64,000 nucleotides of DNA from Dacryopinax spathularia (Eukaryota > Basidiomycota > Dacrymycetes > Dacrymycetales > Dacrymycetaceae), in contig JBBPFI010000003.1 of the NCBI GenBank assembly GCA_037974965.1, positions 124,001 to 188,000 on the forward strand. Direction: 5' to 3'. The notes beneath the pieces are model-generated. The model saw only the letters and a program-made list of their open reading frames with translations. It did no database searches and had not been told where the DNA came from. Shown here one piece after another: positions 1-9,859 of this stretch. The position numbers and the translations under genes are program-made. Numbering within the stretch: the first letter of the stretch is position 1; each line of letters begins with the position of its first letter.

Positions 1-13
1 GGCTGCCTCGCTT

Positions 14-944
14 GTGCCTCCGTCCTCATCAAGGACGGCACCATCGAACTCGAGGGGAACCCCCTCGTATGCGAGTGTTGCTCAAACACCCGCATATACT
101 CCTCTGGGTAAACGCCCAGCTGAAGAACCTCCGATGGGTCCCCCTCCCCGCAAACTCCCCACTCCTAGGAGTGGCTCCGTCCCCCTGGGGGACATTCCTG
201 ACGGCTCTACGAGCCATCAGGCTCACCCTCCCCTTCCAGGGGCGCCGGAGCTTCCCCCGGATTCACCATGGAGACGCGTGAGGAGTCCTCACGATATCAC
301 AGCCTTGCGCCAGGCTGGTGGTGAAGTTTGGCGTCGTCTCAAGACTGACGCGCCCGTGTATCGTGCACGGTTTGGGATTACCCGGGAATACCGGAAGTGG
401 GAAGGGCTCGCCGACAAGCCCCTCCTCGGCAAGGATAACCTGCGAAATGCAGGGCGTGGCGTGCGTCGCACGATGGACGGCCGATATTATCGACCGGATG
501 CCGATATCTTCTTCGAGATCGAGAAGATCCGGGAGAACATGGTTAAGAGCAACCATGTAACCAAGGCCATGCGGACCTTGTTCTTCGAGGAGCTCCTTCC
601 CTCGCTCTTCCAAATGCCTACCTCTTGGCGGGAAGCCATGGATGGGTATTCCATCCCGGATCGCCCATCCTCTCGGATGGTGTTCAATATTCTGGCTGCT
701 TTCGAGCCAGTTCCTCGGGGTGCCCCAAACGTCCCCGTTGCGTGGTCCCGGCGCGAGGTGGTGCGTCAGCTCTCCCTCACCGGCTTGGCCCGGGGTTCTA
801 GTGAGAAGTTGAATCACTACTTTGCCCGCAAGAAGGGCGAGCGCCCGTATATCATATACGATCATCAGCTTCCCTATTGGGACGCTGCGGATTTCACGGA
901 GCCCCGCGACGGAGCGGCTCCGACCGCACAAGCGCTCGCGGCGC
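14..944 (+). CDS. Unrecognised ORF of the older LTR element, partial
   Basis: The frame is open at the window edge, so the true start probably lies upstream. The first hundred residues are rich in Pro and Ser (for example SYASVAQTP and GPPPRKLPTP). They are followed by about 200 residues of likely helical, charged sequence with many Arg, Glu and aromatic residues. I see no zinc knuckle, protease, polymerase or transposase motif and do not recognise the protein; a Gag-like structural role is only one possibility. The frame is interrupted at 944 by the young Ty3 element. The remaining Pro/Ala-rich tail of the same ORF is on the other side, at 16669-16869. Confidence 0.45.
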
Positions 945-1387
945 TGTGCGACCTTCTTCCCTTCTAAGGCGAGTGCGACTCTCGGGTAGTGGTCGAGGTT
1001 GGAGGGGTTGGTGTCCGACCCGGAAAGGGGCGATCTGGTAGTTCGGGAAGGGTGGGGGAATTGGGAGCAGGAAGGAGGATCAACAAGGACGATTTGACGA
1101 ACGGTACGCGGGCGGGAAATCGGACGAAGACGCGGAGCTGGGGCTAACTAATTGGATGGTGGTCGAGGATCGAAACGCGGCCACGAGCCGCATAGCTGTA
1201 CAGTTTGTACTTCTAGGTAAACGGAACCCTCCTTTTCCCGTGTGGAGCGGTTTCCCCCGACCCTTCCGCGAATCCCCGTCCGGCACCCGGGATCGATATA
1301 CCGGAGCCGGCCGGAATCCTGCCGGCGAACAGGCCGGTACCGGGCCTCGCTGAGTCATCCGCACCTAGGCGCTTACGAAGCCGCACA
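945..1387 (-). repeat. 3' LTR of the Ty3 element
   Basis: 443 bp, TG...CA ends, identical to 16226-16668 except at one base. In the element's own orientation it is the 3' LTR. The bases just inside it (1388-1393) read GGGAGG on the minus strand, a short purine tract that could prime plus-strand synthesis. Because the first cargo gene starts only 110 bp from this LTR and runs away from it, the LTR or its edge may also supply that gene's promoter; this is inference. Confidence 0.95.
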
Positions 1388-1497
1388 CCTCCCAGGGACT
1401 TTGCATCCGAGGCCGTCCCCGGCCTCATCGTCCGACCTTCCTCGAAAGCCCAACCCCCCTACTCACCGACAGCCCACGCACAGGTGTCTTAGCCCAG

Positions 1498-4400
1498 ATG
1501 GCCGACGACAATCCTCCCGACATACCTGTTCCCCCGGACTACCCGCGATTTGTCGCCGAAGACGCGCCCTGGTCGCCCGAGCTCGCGAAATGGGTCGAGT
1601 ACCCAACCAACTACGAGGCCTTCGAAGGGTGGTTGGAGGGAACGTGGGGAGAATGGGTGCGTCCGTCGTCGTCCATCCGATCGCTGTTTACTAACCCGGA
1701 TTGTCGGCGAAGGCTCGATTGACACGGGAATGGTCCCAGCACGGCTCCTGGAGCGAGGAGAAGATGGAGGCGGCCGCCGCGTACTTGGCGTTTGTCGAGG
1801 CGCGGCAGCGCGAGGACCTATGGGACTACGCCCCCGAGGACGACTCCGGGTGGGACGGGGCGCTGGATGAGGCCCTCCCGGAGGGTGTCCGCCAACGAAT
1901 GAGAGCCCTCGAGGCCCGATTCCCCGTAACGGCGTCCGCCTCCGATTCCCCGAGTCTCCCAGCCGGGCAAGAAACCTCGTCCTCAGCCCCCGTTCCTCTC
2001 CACTCGCATGTGAGCGACGTCCTCGCAAGCCTATTTGGTCCGCCCGACGCCCTGTCGACGCCGAGCGCCGCTTCACCGGCCGTCCTTGCGGCCGACAAGT
2101 CGGTCGTACCCCGTCCGGACCCTCCGCCGAAAACACGCTCGGAGGCGTTCCAGGAGGTTCCTCCGTGCTGGGGCGACGGCCCATTTCCCAGCACGCATCC
2201 CCTGGCGAGCTACCCGGTTTCCCCCCGCGACTACAAGTACTGGCTGCGGGAGACGGGCAAACTCTTCCGTGACTTTAACACGGCCGCCACTCCCACCGAT
2301 TGGAACGGCCAAGCTGTAGAAGCGGCAGCGCGGTGGCTCGCTTTTGTCTCGCTCCGTGCTTTCGTGTGGCAGATCCACCCTGATCCGGCCACCATCGGGT
2401 GGTCCCCCTTGGACGAGTTCCCCGAGACCGTCCAGGCTCGGGCTACCGCTCTGTATGAAGAACATAGGCCGGGATACGAGACCCTACTCGCCGAAAAGTC
2501 GCCGGAGAATCGTCCGTACTCCCCGGGCCTCTCCGTATATCGCGAGCGAATCTCACGGCGCAGCATATCGCGCCACGTTCCCCCTGCCTTGCTCACCCTC
2601 CCCATTAACCGTCTGAACGCAGCCCGCCTCGTCATGCTTGGCGAGTCGATGTGGCGCCTCGAGCTCACGCTCACCCGGGCCATAATTCGTCTGAGGCAGG
2701 GGGAGGCGGCACCGCCGAAAGAGTTCATCCCGGTGCTAGCCGACATCGCCTTCGAATGGCGATCCCACCACGTTTATTTAGGGCCGATCGCGGAGCCCCT
2801 GCGTTTTGCCCTCGCCTTCGCCCGGCAACGCTACCCGGACGAGTACCGCAAGTTTCGATGGCGAATCGCGTTTGGCACCCGCTTTTTGGAGAAGGCTTTC
2901 GACCCCAATAGCCGCACCGCCCAACTTATCGCCATCCTTGGTGCCTCTCCGCCCGACATGCCGGCCGGTCTCCGAAAACCCGTCCGGGCGTTCGAACGAC
3001 TCGCGCTCAGCTTCCCCGGCTTTCGTTCCACTCAGGAAGCCGCGGACGAAATGGGCGACTGGATGACGCTTGCCGCCGAGGAAGTCATATCCCCTTTTGC
3101 CACTGCCCTGTCAGCGAAACGCTCCCAGCCGTTCCACAACTTCCTGCACGCCGCGTGCAGAGTCTTCCTCCCCCTTCTCGCCCGTTATCAAGTCGTACGC
3201 GGGGAGGATGCTCGCATCCCTTGGGAAATTTTGGAGCAAGTCGGACGGGCGAGCCCTTGGCCTTATCCCCCCACCCCATCTTTCCGCTCGGACGGTTTCC
3301 CGGCGCAGTGGCGATATTTCGTCGCGCATTCCGTCTGGCTGATCAATACCGCCCTCAAGTCCGCCCCCGAGGCAAACGCGTCGAAGGAGCAGTGGGGAAC
3401 ATGGGTGGCCGGCCTTCGCCCTTTGGGCACCGCTGTGAAACGATACGCCGACCTCCGTATCGGATATCCCCTTCATTTTTCGGAGTCGTTGTCGACCGTA
3501 ATCGACGCGCTCGAGCGGCTGCAGAAGAGTCGGGGAATTCCCCCTCCTGAATGGGTGTCAGCCATTCCCGCCTTCCTCCTTCGCAAGGTCAAGGCAGACG
3601 GCCTGCTCCTCGGGCTGGAACCGGTATCCGACGCCGACAGCACCGTCTCCCACATTTCCCACGATTCTCGTGATCCCGGCCGGTATTTCGAGCGGGACCT
3701 CGAATCCGTCCTTGTCGATTTCGACGCCCCTGGTCAGTGGCTTGATATCTTCTACCCCGAGCCCGCTGTTCCCCGCCCGGCCAAGCGAGCCCGGTCCTCG
3801 TCTTCGCCGCCCGCCACTCCACGGGCAAAACGCCTTGCTACGCCCAAGTCCCCTCCGCGCGCTGTCCCTTGGCAGCTTCGTTCTGGGCGAAAATATCCCT
3901 CCGCTCCTGCCCCCGAGCAACACGCGCCCCCTCCGTCCGACAGCGACTCCGCCGTCCCCAGCGGCGACGAATGGGCAGGTCCCTCCTCCGACACCCCGGA
4001 CGACTCGGACGCGGATGCGGACGAGAACACGGACTCGGACGAGATCGTCGAGATCTCGGCCCGATTTCGCACCCCGGATGCGGAGGCAAATTCGGGGGCT
4101 AGTTCCGCCTCCGTGTCTTCACGCTCGCCTACTCCTCTCCGCAAACCCGCCACCACTCGTCGCCGTCCATCGACCGCGACCACCACCATTCCCTCCCGCG
4201 ACATGCCCTCCTCCAACGAGCCTTCCGTCTTCGACGCCTCCTCCAAGCAGCCGCGCCCGATTTACGTCGGCCCCCCGAAGAAAGTCCCCAGCAACCTAGC
4301 CGCGCCCGTCTCCGGCCTCACGGCCGACGCCGCTCGTAGTCCCCACCTTCTCGTCTGTCCCTACCTCCCCGCACTCATCGACGTGTCCAAAGACGCGTTC

Positions 4401-5326
4401 AGCATCGCGACGGTGGAAGAGAAAGGATTTGTGAGAGTGGTTGGCGCCGACGTTGGTGGGAGGAAGGGCCGGGATCTGCTGGTACGTCGCCTGGTTTCGA
4501 CTACTCGTCCGGTCATCCGGTTCTAACGCATTTCTAGTTCGCAACCGGCATATATGCGTGCCTCTTGTGCCACGCCACCCAGAAGAGCTCGTGGTCTGGA
4601 CTTCGGCGAGTTTGCATTCGTTTCCCCGGTCACAATTGCCTCAAGGCGCACGACCAGGACGTGAGATCGACCTTCTTCAACTCCCAGTTCACCGAGAGTG
4701 CGTTCGTCTTTTCCCGTATCGTCGTTCCACTAATCTCTCTTCCCCCTTTTCTAGTTCCTTTCGATCACTGGGAGCTGTTGTACGACCGCGGCGTTACGAA
4801 GGCACAATCCGACGACGCGAAGACCTTGTATAGCAGCAAGTTCCATCGCCGAGTCGAGCGCCTCCTGTTCCCCGGCGATCGTGGGCAGCGGGAACTCGGC
4901 CGAGTTATCGCACCGTGGGACCGCCCGACCCCGGGCCTTACGTACGCCACCCTGCCGAGGAAGAAGAAGAGCAAAGGCGAGGCCCCCGTTGCTTCCCCTT
5001 CACCCGTCAGCGTTCGCGTGCCCACCCCCGTGGCGGGACCGTCCGGTTCCAGCTCGCGCAAACGTCCGGCTCCCGAGTCCTCGCCCGTGCCCGAGGCCGA
5101 GTCATCGGCCGATCCTTCGGCGAATGAGGTGCTGGGGGTCGCCCTCGACCTCCTCGAAGCCCTACGATCCTTCATCGACGACGGCCGCGCTACCACGTCT
5201 CGCGATCTCGCCGACGTGTTCCGCCATCGTCGCGTGACTAAGCTGGGCATGCAGCTCGACGAATTGCACGCGCTCGCTGACAGTTACTTGGCCGATCGCC
5301 CGTCTCTTCCCTCCGACCGCGCCTGA
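1498..5326 (+). CDS. Cargo gene 1: unknown 1219-aa protein in the retroelement
   Basis: Four exons (1498-1656, 1713-4481, 4538-4697, 4755-5326) joined by three canonical introns of 56, 56 and 57 bp; the frame closes without a stop. The direction is opposite to gag-pol. I do not recognise the family. Residues about 35-125 and 220-306 look like two copies of one unit (WL..T...., then EAAA..LAFV..R....W, then GW..L.E..PE.V..R..AL). The middle is helical and Trp-rich. Residues about 690-880 are acidic, Ser/Pro-rich and probably disordered, with EIVEIS after an acidic run, like a SUMO-interacting motif, and several basic patches. Exon 3 brings a small Cys/His cluster (CLLC, then C, H, C and H). 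The C-terminus is a predicted helix. No transposase, nuclease, envelope or methylase motif is evident. A nuclear role is a guess from the basic patches. Confidence 0.8.
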
Positions 5327-5746
5327 CCCACGTTTCCAATTCCTTTGTAGTCATCTTCCTCTCTTTTCGTTTCCTCCTCGTCTCCCGTTTACCCGCGGGC
5401 GCCCTCGCCCCCTTACACCTTCCTAGTTGTTGACCCCCGATAGGCATAGTAATCCAGCTTTCTCCACCACGACCCTACCAGGCGCTTTCCGGCCGATATG
5501 TCGGCCGAGTATACGGACGGCGCCTTGTTTTAATTCCCGCCCGTTTTGCTGTGCCGGCCGCCCTTCCCTTGTTCGTTCCGACCCTTCGATCGGCAGGTCG
5601 GTAGTGCGCCATCTTAACGCCCTTGGACGCGTCGTGATGCCGCGGCCCTCCAGGGGAGCGTCTGAATTCTCGGGGCGAGGCCGGCCGTACCCCGGCCGCG
5701 TACACCCTTTATCTATGACCAACGCTCCACCCCACTCCGCGAGTTT
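5327..5746. other. Non-coding spacer after cargo gene 1
   Basis: About 420 bp of pyrimidine-rich then GC-rich sequence between the stop of cargo gene 1 and the DUF2433 fragment. Presumably it holds the 3' end of the cargo 1 transcript. No convincing ORF or repeat. Confidence 0.5.
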
Positions 5747-6250
5747 CTAAACCACCCCACCGCTGTCTAGGCAACGGGTTATGGCCTGATCGAGGACCGT
5801 CGAGTTCTCAATGCAAAACCCTCTGGCCCTGAGCTGCTCGAGTATCTGCACATCCACACGCGCGCCCAGACGGTATACACAGGCACGTTCAGCCGCTGAG
5901 CACCCGACAGGAGCAGTGGAAGCTCGCTCAGTAGGGACGTAGGGTGCGACAGGATCGTTTGTCGGATGACATTTGGCATGGTGTCGCTTCCCAGCCGCGT
6001 CTGCCGCGGTCACGGAGAAACGAGGGCGGAGTAAAGAACCAGATCCCGCAGTGTGCCATCGGTCGTTTATCCTGCCGGCACTGTTGTTGTCGAAGCAGCC
6101 AAAGGCTCCGGTATGGGTAACAGCCTTCGCACCCGTCTCCCGTGCCAGCTCATTGATCAGGCTGATCTTGCCCCGAATGTCCGCCAGACGTAGAAGTGTC
6201 GATGACCTTGACCTGAGTGTTGGCGGTCACAGGCGGCGGACGAGGAGACG
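5747..6250 (-). pseudogene. Decayed DUF2433 phosphoesterase-like gene fragment
   Basis: Minus-strand translation in more than one frame gives clear pieces of the fungal DUF2433 (calcineurin-like phosphoesterase) family: LRLADIRGKISLINELA, a degenerate HTGxFGxFDNNS followed by RINDR, then SELPLLLSGAQRLNVPVYTVW in another frame, then VLDQAITRCLDSGGV. The order is that of the intact family, but the frame shifts at least twice and the metal-binding part is altered, so this is not a working gene. Intact members are several hundred residues long; only an N-terminal to central part is present here. It has the same orientation as gag-pol and sits between the two cargo genes, which suggests capture of host mRNA by the element. 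Family recognition is from memory of the motifs. Confidence 0.7.
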
Positions 6251-6439
6251 GGATTGACTGCGCAGAAGACATGGCTGGCAAAGCGTAGGGCGTCGATGTG
6301 AACAGGCCGATTCCCCCCTACCATGTCCTCGGCCATAGTCCCGGCCTATAACGCGCCTGGTCGACCACGTCTCCGAACGTATCCTCGGCCGTACTCCCGG
6401 CCTGTAACTCGATGCCTCGCCCCGGGGGAAGAGGTTAAA

Positions 6440-6557
6440 CACGTGCTCCGCACGTGTCCGCACGTGTTCTTTCACATGGCCTTAGAGCTTCCGGAAGCTC
6501 GGCGTCGACGCCGTCTTGATGGCCTCGCGGAGTTAAGCGGAGGTAAAGGAATATAAG
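6440..6557 (+). promoter_or_regulatory. Likely cargo gene 2 promoter: three CACGTG boxes and TATA-like box
   Basis: Perfect CACGTG palindromes lie at 6440-6445, 6451-6456 and 6461-6466, with start-to-start spacing of 11 and 10 bp, about one helical turn. TATAAG follows at 6552-6557, 40 bp before the ATG at 6597. CACGTG is the E-box bound by bHLH proteins such as Cbf1 or USF. The arrangement fits a promoter for the plus-strand gene, separate from the LTRs. The role is inferred from position. Confidence 0.6.
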
Positions 6558-6596
6558 GGGGCATGGTGGGCCTGAGGGACGCCAGTGCAACTCAAG

Positions 6597-9524
6597 ATGT
6601 TACGACCACTAGCAGCGAGCGATCCGACACCGGTCGACCCCGACTCGCAGGACCTGACCGTTCTGCTCACGCAGACGAGCAAGAAGACCGAAGAGGATCA
6701 GCTCGCGTCGCAAGAAGGAACGTCGTCGGCGGAACGAGTGTATGCAAGTCTGAAGGAGTACGTTCCTGGCGAATTCCCGGCCGGAACGGGGAGGAGTGTC
6801 CGGGCGTACGTCGAGGACGCGACCGCGCGTTGGGTGCGTCGTCTCAGCGCGCCCTGGTGCTAAGCTAACGTTCGGCGCAGGCTATGATTATAGCGGGCTT
6901 CGCACAGAAGGAGTGTAAGTTCCCGGACGAACTGGAGGAGCGTTTCGCAGCCTGGTTGTCGACCACAAGCGCACGCCGCGTATTCGGGGTCCTTGATCCG
7001 TTCGTTGTCCCGGCCGAACTCGTCCGGCTGGTGTGCCGCCGAGATAGCACGGCAGCAGCTCTCGCCGCACTCCAGCCTTTGTCGCACCTGAAGAAACCCA
7101 ATCCCCCAACGTTCGTTCCCCGTTCCCCGCGAGACAGTATCGTTTGGGGAGTGATAGAGGGCACCCGTTGGCTGCGGCTGCGGGAGGAGGTCGCTACCCG
7201 CCCGGCCAGCAACGAAGGGGCGTTGGTATGGCGAGGGTGGCTAAAGAAAGCGGGAGAGTTATGGGTACGTATGTTTGCGACGTGGCATACGATCTTCACT
7301 AATTTCGGTGTAGCGGGACATCTACGAAGACGTCAAGACGTGCTCGGTCGAGATACCGCCCGAGTTCCAGGACGAAATTCGGCGCCTTTTTAAAATACTG
7401 GACGAACGGTCGATGTTGCAGGGGTTCAAAGAGCGGGATTTGTGGCCGGTCCCCGACTTTTTCACGCAAACCAGCGATCGGTTGGTAACGAAGCATCCCG
7501 GAACTTTCGACGCCTCCGTGCGAGACATCGCCGGTGGGAAGGGTGCCTTCGCGGACGCGTTCCGCAAGTTACTTCGACATGGTCCGTCGCCCGAAGTGCT
7601 CCCAGGCAACGTGGAGCGCTTCGCGGAATGGATGGCCCCAGTAGGGGATGCTCTCGTGAGTTCTGCGCCTGTTCTCCCGTCGGGACCGTTACCTGATGGA
7701 ACTGCCAGGCCGAGGTGTTGTCGGTGGCGCGCGAAAACCCGTCCGCGTTTACGGACGACATGCGGGCGGTATACACGTTGTATGCCGATCTAGAGCTGCA
7801 ATGGGTCGAGAGTTTCCCCGGCCTCGTCCTACCGGTCCTCGAGCGAAACCCCGTACAACTCGGCCCACTGCTTTTGCGGAAGGCCGTCCGTCCGTTCGAA
7901 CCCTGGAAGACGGACGTGAACAAGGACGCCGACGGCCGTTATCACATCCCGCCGAGGTTGTTCCCTGCGCGCCACCGCCTCTTGCTGGAGCGCGGGGTGG
8001 AAGCGGTTAAAAATGGGGAGGTGGAGGGACGGCCGGTGAACCGGGCGGTGCGTTGTCCCGCTTCTGAAGCTCCGGTACCTGTACTGATGTGGAAGCCAGG
8101 TGAACGCGATCCGCGCTCGGTATCGGTTGCTCATGCCCGCCCTTGGGGCGCCGTGGGGAGCGGAAGAGGAGTTCGTGGCCGCGTGGGTGAGCGCCGCTGA
8201 GAAAGCTGGCCGACCCTTGCCGATCGGTCCGCTGTACCTCCCCGCTTACCTACGCCCGCTCGTTCCTCGCGAGAAATGGGGAACGCCCCTGGACACTCTC
8301 GTTCGCGAGACCCCCCTTCTCGACGACGTCGAGAAGGTCGAAGACGGACCCGTATCCCCGGCCGAGAGCGCGGCCGAGGTCACGGCGAGTCTTGTTCAAG
8401 AGCCGTCCGCGGCAAAACCGACGTCCCCTAGACCCGCGGGTAGTACTACGACGCCCTTCGCGGCCGCGTCGTCTGCCACACGCCTCCTTCTGGTCGACCT
8501 CGCCGAGTACGAGAGCGAGACGGAAGAAGAGGGCGAGGAACCGATCGCCGATGGTCCCTTCGCCGGCCCTCCCATCATCCAGGGCCTCGACGTGACTCCG
8601 AAGGAGTTCAACCTTATCCCTTCGTCCACGTCCACCGAGGTCCCGCTGCCGTCGGCCGAACCGGAGACGCCCGCAGCCCCGCACGTCCCACCCGTTCTCG
8701 TTGTTCCACCGACTCCCGCACCTGCCCCGCAACGCACGGTTGCGGAAAGGACCCCGCTGATCGAACGGGTTCACTCAATGAACCCTTCAATCAAAGCGCT
8801 GACCCCCGAGCCCGATACCCCGGACGACGAATCGCCCGAAGGAACGCCCGTCAAGTCGCCGGCGCCCAAGCGCCGTGCCCGCCCCCTCGCCCCAACGGCC
8901 GCATCCCCGTATGATGAGCAGGGCGTCCTCCCCGCCCGGTCCGCGAGAAATGCCGCCCGTGGGAAAGATAAGGGAAAGGGCGCGGCGTTCCACCCCCCGA
9001 AATCGCCTATCGTGCTTTCTTCGGACGACGACAGCCACAACCCCGTCGCGAAACGGCCGCCGCAGCCGGCGCCCCTTGTCCGCCGACTCGAGATCGACGA
9101 CGCCACCGAGAACGAGGAGCAACCCGACGAGGCTGAGGCGCCCGACACGAATTCCGAGCCGGAAGAGGTGTTTGCGGGCCCTGCTACACGGAAGGGCAAA
9201 GCCGCCCGTTCCGGCGTACGCCCCAATCCCGACCCGGGCTGGGAGTCGGCCGGCTGGACGGCCGATTCCTCGGCCGCCAAGCGGGCGAAGCGCGCCCGGA
9301 AGTCCGCTTCCGCATTGTCCCCGGACGACGTAGAAGCGTCTCGGTCGGCGGCGGCTCGTCTTCTGCGACTTACAAAGGCCTCTTCCAGTCTGATGAAAGA
9401 CCTGGACAGCCCGAACTCCGTCGCCCGCGTCCGGGCCCGTAACGCGTTGCTCGCAGAGGCGTCGAATGTGGAGCAAGCGGTTCAAACTATAGCGGATAAA
9501 CTCCAGGAGGACCTCGATTCCTAA
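6597..9524 (+). CDS. Cargo gene 2: unknown 908-aa protein in the retroelement
   Basis: Five exons (6597-6833, 6881-7264, 7314-7655, 7709-8047, 8100-9524) with four introns of 47, 49, 53 and 52 bp, all in phase 0; the frame closes without a stop. The ATG at 6597 was chosen because it lies 40 bp after a TATA-like box and in frame with the exon. An ATG at 6563 is in a different frame. The first about 480 residues are mostly helical with scattered Trp, and I recognise no family. The rest is disordered and rich in Pro, Ser, Asp and Glu, with PIVLSSDDD, a textbook SUMO-interacting motif, and basic clusters such as KRAKRARK. It ends in a predicted coiled-coil-like helix. It shares its general layout, though not clear sequence, with cargo gene 1. 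Convergent with pol, 335 bp apart. Confidence 0.8.
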
Positions 9525-9859
9525 TGCCTCATTGCCTATTCCCTCGTATTCCTTCCATTTCTGCTGCTGTATTCCTTCCCATTTTCCCTGGTATGTTCTT
9601 CCTCCGTTACTTTGTCGCCCGTTGGTATCCGCGTCCCGGTTAGGTCGGTTTTTATTGCAGCTGGAAACGAATGACAGCATGCTTTTCCGGCCCCTTTGTA
9701 CCAGGTCTTTTTCGCCCGTGTGATCGGCGATTCTCCGGCCGTAAATGCCTCAAATTCGCGCCCGGTTTATCGGTAACTTGGTCTATTCGGGTATCGTAAG
9801 TACCGTCCACCGAGCGAAGGTATAGGGTATAAGGCGCTCGGTCGGTTCTTCACTCTGCC
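9525..9859. other. Spacer between convergent cargo gene 2 and pol
   Basis: 335 bp, T- and C-rich at the left, with no ORF. It must contain the 3' ends of both the cargo 2 transcript and any pol-side signal. No clear terminator can be named. Confidence 0.5.

Noticed and set aside
1080-1364. 94-codon minus-strand frame, also present at 16361-16645
   Set aside because: It lies wholly inside the LTR and is duplicated only because the LTR is. No known motif.
6563-6868. 101-codon plus-strand frame starting at ATG 6563
   Set aside because: It overlaps the first exon of cargo gene 2 in another frame, does not continue across the intron and has no motif. It may at most be an upstream frame.
1498-9524. 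Reading the two plus-strand genes as ordinary host genes lying between two separate elements
   Set aside because: The two LTRs are almost identical, share a target duplication and have the primer site and gag-pol in the matching orientation, so one element spans the whole stretch.
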